Source of the DNA: Flavobacterium sp. HSC-32F16
GTDB taxonomy: Bacteria; Bacteroidota; Bacteroidia; Flavobacteriales; Flavobacteriaceae
Length of the DNA stretch: 64,000 bases
NCBI RefSeq assembly: GCF_024171645.1
Contig: NZ_JALKAC010000010.1
Coordinates: forward strand, 1 to 64,000
Direction of reading: 5' to 3'
Shown: in pieces, positions 49,465 to 57,653 of the stretch
Layout: every line of letters starts with the position of its first letter
How positions within the stretch are numbered: the stretch's first letter is position 1
Translations under genes and position numbers: made by a program
The notes under the pieces: model-generated
Seen by the model: only the letters and a program-made list of their open reading frames with translations
What the model was told of the DNA's origin: nothing
Databases searched by the model: none

Positions 49465-50633
49465 TATTCCTCTAACAATATTTTCTCGATGATTTCGACA
49501 TTTTTGAAAATATCACGATTGTCATAAACATCTTGAAATTGCTTTTTTGAAAGCGATTCAGCCACTTCAAAATCATACAAAACCTTTTTACTGGCTTCGA
49601 CAAATGATAACAAATCTTTATAATGAGGATAAACAACATTTCTATCTAATCTATTTATCTGTTGATTTTCGCCTATAAAAAAATCCCAAAAGAGCTGAGG
49701 AGTTCCTGTCAAACAAACTTCTAATCCTGCATAGCCAGCTGGTAAGTTATTATATCCCTGGAACCAAACCATATCTATTTTTTCTTCCAAAATAGTTTTT
49801 TTCATATCAATCTGATGTCCTCTAAAATGAATTTTTCCATTTAAATCAAGATTATTAATGTAACGATCATATCCAGCATGCTTTACATCTCCAACTCCAA
49901 ATATGTGCAATTCTATATTAAAACCCTGATTTAATAAAACCTGATAAGCGTATAAAAAAGGATCTAAAGGTTTATCTTTATGTAATCGGGTGAATATTCC
50001 TATTTTCTTTGTTTCATTATTTTCATTAAATTTCCATTTATTATATTCTTTTGTAACGGTTAAGCTCAGATACATCGTTTGATATTTATAATCACTAAAA
50101 CCTTCAAATTCATATTCTATTTGTTTTAAGCTATCAAAACCGCCTATAAATAGATATCGATTATTCTTTTCAAAATCTCTGTAACTTTCAGATTGAAATC
50201 TTGAAGACATAACAAAAATTAAAATTTCTTTAAAATAATCCTTTAGAATAACTGGTGATAAATATTGATATACATATTCTCCCATGAACACTACGTGGTC
50301 ATAATTATTGAAAAGAACAGTAAGATTTTTGCTGTTTTTTTTCTTTATCTTTTCATTTAAGATCTTCTTCAATAATCTTTTTAATATTTTGGCGCTCAAT
50401 CTATTTTCAAATTGCGCCGCAATATCTTTATAAAAGAGAATTTTAGAACCTAATCGGAGGTGTTTTTCGTAAAAATAATCAGGCAAATCCTGTCTGGTAT
50501 TTAAATCTATTAAACTTAGCAGGGTTACTTCAAATTTATTTTTATTTAATGCACAATCTAACTCATACATCTCTCGTTGTGCTCCATTGTGGTAAAAATC
50601 AGAAACAACAAATAATATCTTTTTCTTACTCAT
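49464..50633 (-). CDS. Glycosyltransferase family 4-like (389 aa)
   Basis: A GT-B protein. It begins ILFVVSDFYHNGAQREMYELDCAL, a GT4-like opening (FYHNGAQREM). The donor half starts with KKIGIFTRLHKDKPLDPFLYA, then FHIFGVGDV-like sequence (LHIFGVGDVKHAGYD) and LPAGYAGLEVCLTGTPQL, where the usual first glutamate is replaced by the LPAG segment and only the second (GLE) remains. This may affect activity or specificity. It overlaps the aminotransferase gene by 8 nt. Confidence 0.85.
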   Translation of the reverse strand: MSKKKILFVVSDFYHNGAQREMYELDCALNKNKFEVTLLSLIDLNTRQDLPDYFYEKHLRLGSKILFYKDIAAQFENRLSAKILKRLLKKILNEKIKKKNSKNLTVLFNNYDHVVFMGEYVYQYLSPVILKDYFKEILIFVMSSRFQSESYRDFEKNNRYLFIGGFDSLKQIEYEFEGFSDYKYQTMYLSLTVTKEYNKWKFNENNETKKIGIFTRLHKDKPLDPFLYAYQVLLNQGFNIELHIFGVGDVKHAGYDRYINNLDLNGKIHFRGHQIDMKKTILEEKIDMVWFQGYNNLPAGYAGLEVCLTGTPQLFWDFFIGENQQINRLDRNVVYPHYKDLLSFVEASKKVLYDFEVAESLSKKQFQDVYDNRDIFKNVEIIEKILLEE

Positions 50634-51753
50634 TCTTAATTATAGTTACTATTAATTCAATATCTGCATTTGACAATTCATAATAAAATGGTAATCGTAA
50701 TAACCTGTCAGAATAATGATTACTCCATGGCAACTCTTCCCCTTCATACTTGTCTGCATAATATGGGCTTCTATGTAAACTTAGATAATGAAAAACAGCA
50801 AGAATTTGATTGTTTTTCAAACGAGAAATACATTCATTTCTTTTTTCTAGAGATTCAAAAACCAAATAAAACATATGTGCATTATTTGTAGCATAATTTG
50901 GTATTTGTGGCAATTTAAAACTACTTCTAGTCTCTTTTAAATCATTATAATACTGTTTCCAAATTGCTTTTCTATTTTCCTGTATCTTATCTAGTTGTTC
51001 TATTTGCGCCCAAAGAAAAGCTGCAATAACTTCGGATGGTAAAAATGAAGATCCAATATCTACCCAGCCATACTTGTCTACTTCACCTCTAAAAAAAGCA
51101 GATCGATTAGTTCCTTTTTCCCATATAATTTCAGCTCGATTGGCAAATTGCATATCATTAATGGCTAACATTCCGCCTTCTCCTGAAATAATATTTTTGG
51201 TTTCATGAAATGAAAAAGCTGCTAAATGCCCTATAGATCCTAAAGCTTTTTTTACACCATCTTTTCCTGTATAAAAACTATCTACGGCCTGAGCAGCATC
51301 TTCTATAACAAATAAATTATATCGATTGGCTAATTCCATTATAGTATCCATATCACAAGCCATACCTGCATAATGTACAGGAACGATAGCTTTGGTTTTA
51401 GCTGTGATTAAAGCTTCTAATTTAGTGGTGTCTATATTTGGATTTTCTTCACTAGAATCAGCAAAAATAATCTTTGCACCTCTTAACACAAATGCATTTG
51501 AAGTAGAAACAAAAGTGTATGACGGAATTATAACTTCATCACCCGGCTCGATATTAATTAAAATAGCAGCCATTTCTAGTGCGTCTGTACAAGATGTTGT
51601 CAATAAACATTTTCCGAAACCATACTTTTGTTCAAAAAACTGCTGGCACAATTGTGTGTACTTTCCATTTCCTGATATTTTTCCGGAAGCAACTGCGTCC
51701 TCAATGTATTGGGTTTCTTTGCCTGTTAAATATGGTTTATTAAAATTTATCAT
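50626..51753 (-). CDS. rffA: dTDP-4-amino-4,6-dideoxygalactose transaminase-like (RffA/WecE)
   Basis: A PLP-dependent DegT/DnrJ/EryC1-family sugar aminotransferase of 375 residues. Markers are NKPYLTGKETQYIEDAV, TTSCTDALEMAA, DEVIIPSYTFVSTSNAFVLRGA, the PLP contact FVIEDAAQAVD, and the Schiff-base lysine in SFHETKNIISGEGG. The HETKNI/GEGG sequence is that of RffA/WecE, which make dTDP-Fuc4N from a dTDP-4-keto-6-deoxyglucose. The NeuD/PglD-like acetyltransferase gene ends 1 nt into its start, so the amino group is likely acetylated next. The dehydratase RmlB that would supply the substrate is not in the window. Confidence 0.9.
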   Translation of the reverse strand: MINFNKPYLTGKETQYIEDAVASGKISGNGKYTQLCQQFFEQKYGFGKCLLTTSCTDALEMAAILINIEPGDEVIIPSYTFVSTSNAFVLRGAKIIFADSSEENPNIDTTKLEALITAKTKAIVPVHYAGMACDMDTIMELANRYNLFVIEDAAQAVDSFYTGKDGVKKALGSIGHLAAFSFHETKNIISGEGGMLAINDMQFANRAEIIWEKGTNRSAFFRGEVDKYGWVDIGSSFLPSEVIAAFLWAQIEQLDKIQENRKAIWKQYYNDLKETRSSFKLPQIPNYATNNAHMFYLVFESLEKRNECISRLKNNQILAVFHYLSLHRSPYYADKYEGEELPWSNHYSDRLLRLPFYYELSNADIELIVTIIKNE

Positions 51754-52382
51754 TATCGTATAAATCGTACGGGACTTCCTGCATATAAACCTTTTTTATC
51801 TATTGATTTTATGACTAGTGATCCAGCCCCTATTTGGGTTTTAGCTGTAATATTAATATTATCTATTATTGTCGAATTTATTCCTAAAAAACATTGTTCT
51901 TCGATTGTTGTAAATCCTGCAATGGCAACTCTTGGCGATAAAAAAGAATGGCTTCCTATAAGGGTATCGTGTGCAATTGCACAGCCAGCATTCAAAACTG
52001 TATTTTCTTTAATGACAGCCTGAGCATCAACAATACAACCGGGATAAATTACTGTGCCTCTTTCTATTATTGCGGTTGAATCTACCAAAGCGGTTGAATG
52101 TATAATTCTGCCAAAAGGAATTTTTGTTTGAAATTTTTCGAATATTATTTTCTTTTCTGCCAGATGTTTGTATCCAATTCCAATTATCAATTCATCAAAT
52201 TGTTTCAATTCAAAAGCTTTTTCAACATCTGCTGTTTTGCCTATTACAGGGATATCGTTTACTGTTTTTTCTGTAGAAAAATCATCAAAAAATACCACAC
52301 TACTATAATGAAGATCAGACAAAGCATAATGCGCCAATTGCTGTCCTAAATCTCCTGACCCAATGATAGCTAATGTTTTCAT
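51753..52382 (-). CDS. NeuD/PglD-like sugar O- or N-acetyltransferase
   Basis: A left-handed beta-helix acetyltransferase of 209 residues. The N-terminal 80 residues have the PglD-type nucleotide-sugar-binding Rossmann motif (AIIGSGDLGQQLAHYAL). The hexapeptide repeats run from about 95 to the end (VDSTAIIERGTVIYPGCIV, GAGSLVIKSI), with active His in CAIAHDTLIGSHSFL. It could acetylate the 4-amino sugar made by the next gene, or O-acetylate sialic acid as NeuD does. The direct coupling to rffA favours the former. Confidence 0.85.
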   Translation of the reverse strand: MKTLAIIGSGDLGQQLAHYALSDLHYSSVVFFDDFSTEKTVNDIPVIGKTADVEKAFELKQFDELIIGIGYKHLAEKKIIFEKFQTKIPFGRIIHSTALVDSTAIIERGTVIYPGCIVDAQAVIKENTVLNAGCAIAHDTLIGSHSFLSPRVAIAGFTTIEEQCFLGINSTIIDNINITAKTQIGAGSLVIKSIDKKGLYAGSPVRFIR

Positions 52383-52468
52383 ATTAATATTGGTTTCTCT
52401 AATTTTAAAAAAGATAGTATTATATTAGTATTATCAGATAAAATACTATTCCTGTCGCATATACCTGA

Positions 52469-53158
52469 TTAAGCATTTTTTAAAAAATTAACTGCATTTT
52501 TACCCTCACAAAAAATCAAATCCAAAACAGACACATAATGCTCAAATGGATCATGTAGCTGCTGATATTCTGGATAGCCTGAATAATCAAAATAGTGGAC
52601 TTTTATACCAGCTTCATTAAAAACCTTTTCATCCATATAGGACTTAGCGGCCGGGCCTGAATAATAATCTGTTCCATTTAAATTTAAACAGATATCTGCT
52701 AATCGTTCTGAACGTTCTTCTTTCAGTTCAAACTCAGAAGAAAACTTAATCTTTGATTCTATTTTTAATATTTCGCAAATAGCAGAAATGAATCTAAAAT
52801 TTATTTCTGTTAAATAAAGTGATGTGGAATTAAGGTATAATTCTTCAAAAAAATCTTTAAAATCTAAAAAATTTTTAGATTTAGAGTAATTAGCTTTAAT
52901 ACTATTCCAATGATCTACATTCCATTTTTTATCTGAAATTTTGGTTTCATTTATCTTTTGAAAATATTTGCCTTTCACTTCAACTGGAATTGTTAACCAT
53001 TTATTACCATTAGGTGTTTTAATAATATTTCTGTTTCTCCAATCTCTTTTGGTAAACTGCATATCATCATATATCACAAATTCATCTGATAAAGCTATGG
53101 CATCAAAATAACCTTTCCACGGGATATAATTGGATTGGGTAATAACGATTTTTTTCAT
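52469..53158 (-). CDS. WbqC-family protein
   Basis: A 229-residue soluble protein. IVITQSNYIPWKGYFDAIALSDEFVIYDDMQFTKRDWRNRN, here IPWKGYFD and DDMQFTKRDWRNRN, plus YFDYSGYPEYQQLHDPFEHYVSVLDLIFCEG near the end are signatures of the WbqC-like family found in O-antigen clusters with amino-sugar genes. The biochemical function of the family is not firmly established; many members accompany 3- or 4-amino sugar pathways. It starts 1 nt after wzt ends, so they are co-transcribed. Confidence 0.9.
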   Translation of the reverse strand: MKKIVITQSNYIPWKGYFDAIALSDEFVIYDDMQFTKRDWRNRNIIKTPNGNKWLTIPVEVKGKYFQKINETKISDKKWNVDHWNSIKANYSKSKNFLDFKDFFEELYLNSTSLYLTEINFRFISAICEILKIESKIKFSSEFELKEERSERLADICLNLNGTDYYSGPAAKSYMDEKVFNEAGIKVHYFDYSGYPEYQQLHDPFEHYVSVLDLIFCEGKNAVNFLKNA

Positions 53159-53159
53159 T

Positions 53160-54434
53160 TTAAGCTTTATTATTCAGGCTCCATGTCAACGAAGGTCTAA
53201 TAAAACCATTTACTTTTCCTAAATATCCAGATTCCCTCTTAACATCTTTTACTTCAAAAGTCAACAGCTCTTGATCACTATATAGTTCTTTCATTTCATT
53301 TGTATGAAAGTAACAGTAAATTTGATATACATCGTCATTCAAAAAATTTGCTGGAATTCGACAGCTAATATCTGTAATTTCTCCAATCCTGCAATCAAAT
53401 TTACCTCCTGACCCAAATACGACATCGCCTTTTATAGTTATCAAATCGTATCCTATCGAAATTCGTTCTTTACCTGTTTTATTTACAATTTTCATTCTAA
53501 AGTCGACTGCTGATGTCACATCAATAACTTCATTTTTATCAGAAGTTGATGCATTTTCGATGGCGGCATAAAGAATTTTAATATTTTCATTTCCTTTGGC
53601 TTTATCAATACTATCAAAATTAATTACCCGCTCAGAAAAGGAGCTGCTTTGTAAATAATCAGATATCACTTTAGTGGGATTGCCATTTCCAAAAATACTT
53701 CCATTATTCATACTTATAACTCTAGTACAAAGTGTTTCAATTGCTGCCATATTATGGCTCACAAAAAGAACCGTTCTGCCTTCTCCTTTAGAAATATCCT
53801 GCATTTTGCCAATTGCTTTTTTCTGAAATTCAGCATCTCCAACTGCCAAAACCTCATCTATAACTAAAATTTCAGGCTCTAAAAATGCCGCAACTGCAAA
53901 GGCCAAACGAACAGTCATTCCAGAACTATATCTTTTTACAGGAGTATCAATATAACGTTCACATCCAGAAAACTCAATAATTTCATCAAGCTTTGAAGAT
54001 ATTTCCTTTTTGGTCATTCCAAGAATAGCTCCATTTAAAAAAATATTTTCACGTCCGGTCATCTCACCATTAAAACCGGTTCCTACCTCAAGTAGTGAAG
54101 CAATTCGTCCTCGCGACTTAATAGTTCCGGTAGTTGGAGCCGTAACTTTTGAAAGTATCTTTAAAAGTGTAGATTTTCCCGCACCGTTTTTTCCAATTAT
54201 ACCTAAAACTTCGCCTCTTTGAACTTCAAAATTAATATCCTGAAGAGCCCAAACATAGTCAGAGGTTCCTTTGGTAGAGCGATCATTTGTTTCACCAATT
54301 TTTAAATAAGGATTTTCTTTACCGCGAATTTGATGCCACCAACGATTAAAATCGTGACTTAATGTCCCTGTTCCTACCTGTCCTAAACGATATTGTTTAG
54401 AAATATTTTCGGCTTTTAAAATAATATCTTTCAA
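53160..54434 (-). CDS. wzt: Polysaccharide ABC transporter ATPase, Wzt type
   Basis: Energises export of a finished polysaccharide across the inner membrane. The N-terminal ABC domain has Walker A GKNGAGKS (81-88), RIASLLEVGTGFNGEMTGREN, signature YSSGMTVRLAFAVAA and Walker B ILVIDEVLAVGD, the variant seen in Wzt/TagH/RfbE. The C-terminal 150 residues (about 270-424) form an extra beta-rich domain like the Wzt carbohydrate-binding domain that reads the glycan end. An approximately 60-residue N-terminal extension precedes the ABC core. The permease gene lies 52 nt upstream and WbqC 1 nt downstream. Confidence 0.94.
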   Translation of the reverse strand: MKDIILKAENISKQYRLGQVGTGTLSHDFNRWWHQIRGKENPYLKIGETNDRSTKGTSDYVWALQDINFEVQRGEVLGIIGKNGAGKSTLLKILSKVTAPTTGTIKSRGRIASLLEVGTGFNGEMTGRENIFLNGAILGMTKKEISSKLDEIIEFSGCERYIDTPVKRYSSGMTVRLAFAVAAFLEPEILVIDEVLAVGDAEFQKKAIGKMQDISKGEGRTVLFVSHNMAAIETLCTRVISMNNGSIFGNGNPTKVISDYLQSSSFSERVINFDSIDKAKGNENIKILYAAIENASTSDKNEVIDVTSAVDFRMKIVNKTGKERISIGYDLITIKGDVVFGSGGKFDCRIGEITDISCRIPANFLNDDVYQIYCYFHTNEMKELYSDQELLTFEVKDVKRESGYLGKVNGFIRPSLTWSLNNKA

Positions 54435-54486
54435 TTGATAAATAGATTTGGAATAATGATTGGAGAATTAAAAAGCTGCATGACTA

Positions 54487-55353
54487 TTATACTGTGTCAA
54501 TAAAACTTTTTTCAGTTTTGTTAAAAATTAAGAGTCCTATGAAAAAGATAACAACAGTTACCAAAACGGTATTTACTAAACCTAGTATAGAAACTTCTCC
54601 AACATTTATAAGCATATAACGAGATGTTTCAATGACATATGCCAAAGGATTATATTCTACAATCCATCCGTAAGAAGGCAATTTACTTTTAACTAATTCC
54701 ATTGGATACATAACTGCTGATAAATACATTAACAATTGTATTCCAAAACCAATTAAATGACTAAAATCACGGTATTTAGTAACCATAGATGAAATCAACA
54801 TTCCTAAACCTAATCCTAATATCCCCATAATAATAATTAGAAAAGGAAAAAATAAAACGGCAGGATTGATTGATAAGTTGTAGCCTTTGAAATAGTAAAA
54901 AATAAAAAATATTACAAAGATCAAAAATTGAATTCCAAACTTTATTAAATTAGACAATACCACTGAAAGCGGTGTTATAATCCTAGGAAAATAAACTTTG
55001 CCAAAAATGTTTGCATTTGCTCGAAAGGTATCTGAGGTTCCGCTAAGACATGCAGTGAAATAATTCCAAACCGTAATTCCTGCTAAATTAAATAGAAAAG
55101 GCGGAACCGAACCTGTTTTTATTCCAGCTACATTATTAAATATAATAGTAAAAGTTATTGAAGTAAATAATGGTTGAATTAAATACCAGAGCGGTCCTAA
55201 AACAGTTTGCTTATAAACTGTTATAACGTCTCTTTTTACAAACAGTAACAATAGATCTCTATACTGCCAAATTTCTTTTAGATTGAGTGAGAGAAACTTA
55301 TTTTTTGGCTTTATTTCAAATAACCAATCTGTTGACGAATTTATGTTATTCAT
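54487..55353 (-). CDS. wzm: Polysaccharide ABC transporter permease, Wzm type
   Basis: Membrane half of the exporter. The 288-residue ABC-2 protein has six helices. LLLLFVKRDVITVYKQTVLGPLWYLIQPLF is the characteristic amphipathic N-terminus, followed by GIKTGSVPPFLFNLAGITVWNYF and LSAVMYPMELVKSKLPSYGWIVEYNPLAYVIE. With Wzt it forms a channel for an undecaprenyl-linked glycan. It is the first gene after the terminator at 55466-55496 and a 175-nt gap, so a new transcription unit probably starts here. Confidence 0.93.
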   Translation of the reverse strand: MNNINSSTDWLFEIKPKNKFLSLNLKEIWQYRDLLLLFVKRDVITVYKQTVLGPLWYLIQPLFTSITFTIIFNNVAGIKTGSVPPFLFNLAGITVWNYFTACLSGTSDTFRANANIFGKVYFPRIITPLSVVLSNLIKFGIQFLIFVIFFIFYYFKGYNLSINPAVLFFPFLIIIMGILGLGLGMLISSMVTKYRDFSHLIGFGIQLLMYLSAVMYPMELVKSKLPSYGWIVEYNPLAYVIETSRYMLINVGEVSILGLVNTVLVTVVIFFIGLLIFNKTEKSFIDTV

Positions 55354-55465
55354 TAAATATTTAAATAAATGTGTATTGTAATAGTGAGTATTAAAAAATA
55401 ATACTTAGTCGTTATTTTTTAAAATTAACAAGATTTTTAGCCTCTTTAAAAATCCTAAAAATGCA

Positions 55466-55496
55466 AAAAAGGCGTTTTATAAAAAAACACCTTTTT
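55466..55496 (-). terminator. Hairpin terminator after the CapD-like gene
   Basis: Thirteen-nt arms (55466-55478 and 55484-55496) pair with one C-A mismatch, with A-run/T-run flanks giving a T-tail on the minus strand. It lies 33 nt beyond the dehydratase stop and before wzm, and should end the upstream sugar-nucleotide unit. No certain wzm promoter was found in the rest of the 175-nt gap. Confidence 0.72.
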
Positions 55497-55528
55497 CTTT
55501 AGTTATAACTTTTACGTCATTTCGAAAT

Positions 55529-57496
55529 TTATTTATCCAAGACTTCAAAAGCAGAATTCATACTTTTAAATTCAGGCACTATTTTTTTCATCTTTGCAAC
55601 AATATCATCGTTTTCATAAAAATCTGCAATACCAATTAACTCATCAATTTCAACATGCAAATCTTCATACTCATCCTGAATTTCCTGTGCAATCATAATT
55701 TTGTTATGATAAGTTGGTAATGTCTTAGAAGTATCATTTAATAATTCTTCATATAATTTTTCTCCGGGCCTTAATCCTACAATTTTTATTTTAATTTCTT
55801 TGTCTGGGATAAATCCTGCAAGTTTAATCATCTTTTTTGCCAAATCGATTATTCTGACTGGTTTACCCATATCAAAAATATAGATTTCTCCTCCATTTCC
55901 CATCGCTCCAGCTTCTAATACCAATTGGCAAGCTTCTGGAATGGTCATGAAGTAACGAATGATATCCTGATGAGTAATTGTGACTGGTCCACCTTCTGCA
56001 ATTTGCTTAGTAAACAAAGGTACAACAGACCCATTAGAACCTAAAACATTTCCGAAACGGGTTGTAATAAATTTAGTTACTCCTGGAATATTCTCTTTTT
56101 GATTTTTTAAAGATAAAGATTGCACATATTTTTCTGCTATTCTCTTACTAGCTCCCATAACATTGCTAGGGTTAACAGCTTTATCTGTCGATACCATTAC
56201 AAATTTTTTGACATGGTATTTACAAGATAAATCGGAGAGGTTTTTTGTTCCTTTTATGTTTGTTAAAATAGCCTGTGATGGATTTTCTTCCATCAATGGT
56301 ACATGTTTATAAGCAGCTGCATGATAAACTACATGCGGGTTGTAATTTTTAAATACTTTTTCTAAAGCCTTTTTACTTTTTACATCTGCAATCACAGCTA
56401 CAATTTTAGCCGAGGAATTCATACTAAGAGTTTCTAAACACAAATTATGTAATGGTGTTTCAGCATGATCTAGAATAATAACTGTTTTAGGATTAAACCC
56501 AAGAACCTGTCTTACTATCTCACTTCCTATAGATCCGGCAGCACCTGTTATAAGGACTGTTTTATCTTTTAATTGTTTGGAAATTGATTTACTATCTAAT
56601 ACAATAGGTTTTCTTTCCAACAAATCTTCAATCTGTATGTTTTTTACTTTTTGGGAGATCTCCTTTTGATTCTCCCAATCTGAAATCAAAGGAACAGTAT
56701 AAACTCTGTAATTAAATTCAAGACATTGATCAACGATAATTAATTGTTCATCTTTTGTTAAACTTTTATCAGCTATAATAACACCTTCAGCAGCAACAGA
56801 ACGCATCAATGCCGGCAATTTTTTGCGTAAAATCAAAATTGGCAAATCGAGCATACGCTTAGATGCATTTTGATTATTTTTATCTACAAAACCAACAATC
56901 TTAAATCGGGATGGTGTTTCAAATTTCAATGCATTAGCCACAGAAATTGCATTAGCATCTGTTCCATAAATTACAGTTCTGATTAGCTTTGAATTTGTTT
57001 TTTCTGAAAAATACATTTCAAAAGTCTGTTTTACAATTACTCGATATAAAAACAAACCGCAAAATGATAATACTAAATTGATGAAAAGTGCAGTATTTAA
57101 AAATGCTTTGTGCCCGGTATATAACTCAAAAACTAAATTAAAAAATAAGAAGAACACTAAAACTGACATTTGTGAAAACAAGAGTTTTATCGCATCTATA
57201 TAAGATGAGTGCCTGATAATTCCCGAATATGTTCTAAATAACCAAAAGAAAAATATATTTACAAAAAGTAAACTGGTTACGTAATAGAATTGATGTGATG
57301 TAATTATATACCCCAATGCTGTTCCTTCGAAAAGCATATAAGTAAAAGAAAATGAAAAAATAAGAACCATTACATCAATTGCAACGATAATCCATCGAGG
57401 CAAATAACTAAGATTATTAATATTTGCTCTTAAATTCCTTGGGGACAAAGAATTATACAACAAAGATGATATTTTGGTTTGATTATCTGTATCCAA
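55529..57496 (-). CDS. Membrane UDP-sugar 4,6-dehydratase, CapD/WbpM/PglF type
   Basis: Converts UDP-GlcNAc to a 4-keto-6-deoxy sugar, precursor of bacillosamine, FucNAc or QuiNAc. Four N-terminal membrane helices (about 30-160) and a first Rossmann domain with GTDANAISVANAL are followed by the catalytic SDR domain with TVLITGAAGSIGSEIVRQVL (about 315), VVYHAAAYKHVPLMEENP and VSTDKAVNPSNVMGASKR; the aspartate replaces the usual SDR tyrosine as in WbpM/PglF. GLRPGEKLYEELL closes it. Length of 655 is typical. It has its own promoter (57534-57541) and terminator. Its aminotransferase partner may be the gene at 62094-63227. Confidence 0.92.
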   Translation of the reverse strand: MDTDNQTKISSLLYNSLSPRNLRANINNLSYLPRWIIVAIDVMVLIFSFSFTYMLFEGTALGYIITSHQFYYVTSLLFVNIFFFWLFRTYSGIIRHSSYIDAIKLLFSQMSVLVFFLFFNLVFELYTGHKAFLNTALFINLVLSFCGLFLYRVIVKQTFEMYFSEKTNSKLIRTVIYGTDANAISVANALKFETPSRFKIVGFVDKNNQNASKRMLDLPILILRKKLPALMRSVAAEGVIIADKSLTKDEQLIIVDQCLEFNYRVYTVPLISDWENQKEISQKVKNIQIEDLLERKPIVLDSKSISKQLKDKTVLITGAAGSIGSEIVRQVLGFNPKTVIILDHAETPLHNLCLETLSMNSSAKIVAVIADVKSKKALEKVFKNYNPHVVYHAAAYKHVPLMEENPSQAILTNIKGTKNLSDLSCKYHVKKFVMVSTDKAVNPSNVMGASKRIAEKYVQSLSLKNQKENIPGVTKFITTRFGNVLGSNGSVVPLFTKQIAEGGPVTITHQDIIRYFMTIPEACQLVLEAGAMGNGGEIYIFDMGKPVRIIDLAKKMIKLAGFIPDKEIKIKIVGLRPGEKLYEELLNDTSKTLPTYHNKIMIAQEIQDEYEDLHVEIDELIGIADFYENDDIVAKMKKIVPEFKSMNSAFEVLDK

Positions 57497-57533
57497 TTTG
57501 GTTTGGTTTGATTTGATAATTTAGTATGTCTTA

Positions 57534-57541
57534 CAAAAGTA
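57534..57541 (-). promoter_or_regulatory. Promoter -7 element of the CapD-like gene
   Basis: Minus-strand TACTTTTG matches TAnnTTTG, 38 nt upstream of the ATG at 57496. The leader contains repeated CAAAC/CCAAA words. The 157-nt gap to fcl otherwise shows only AT-rich sequence and a 9-10-bp hairpin near 57628-57652 without a T-tail. Confidence 0.6.
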
Positions 57542-57653
57542 ATAATTAAAGATGTTAAAAATTACTTATTAATAAAATTATATTGTTACACGTCTAAAAA
57601 AATACATAAATAAATTTTACTTCTAATTTAGATTTGTGAAAAATCTAAATCAA

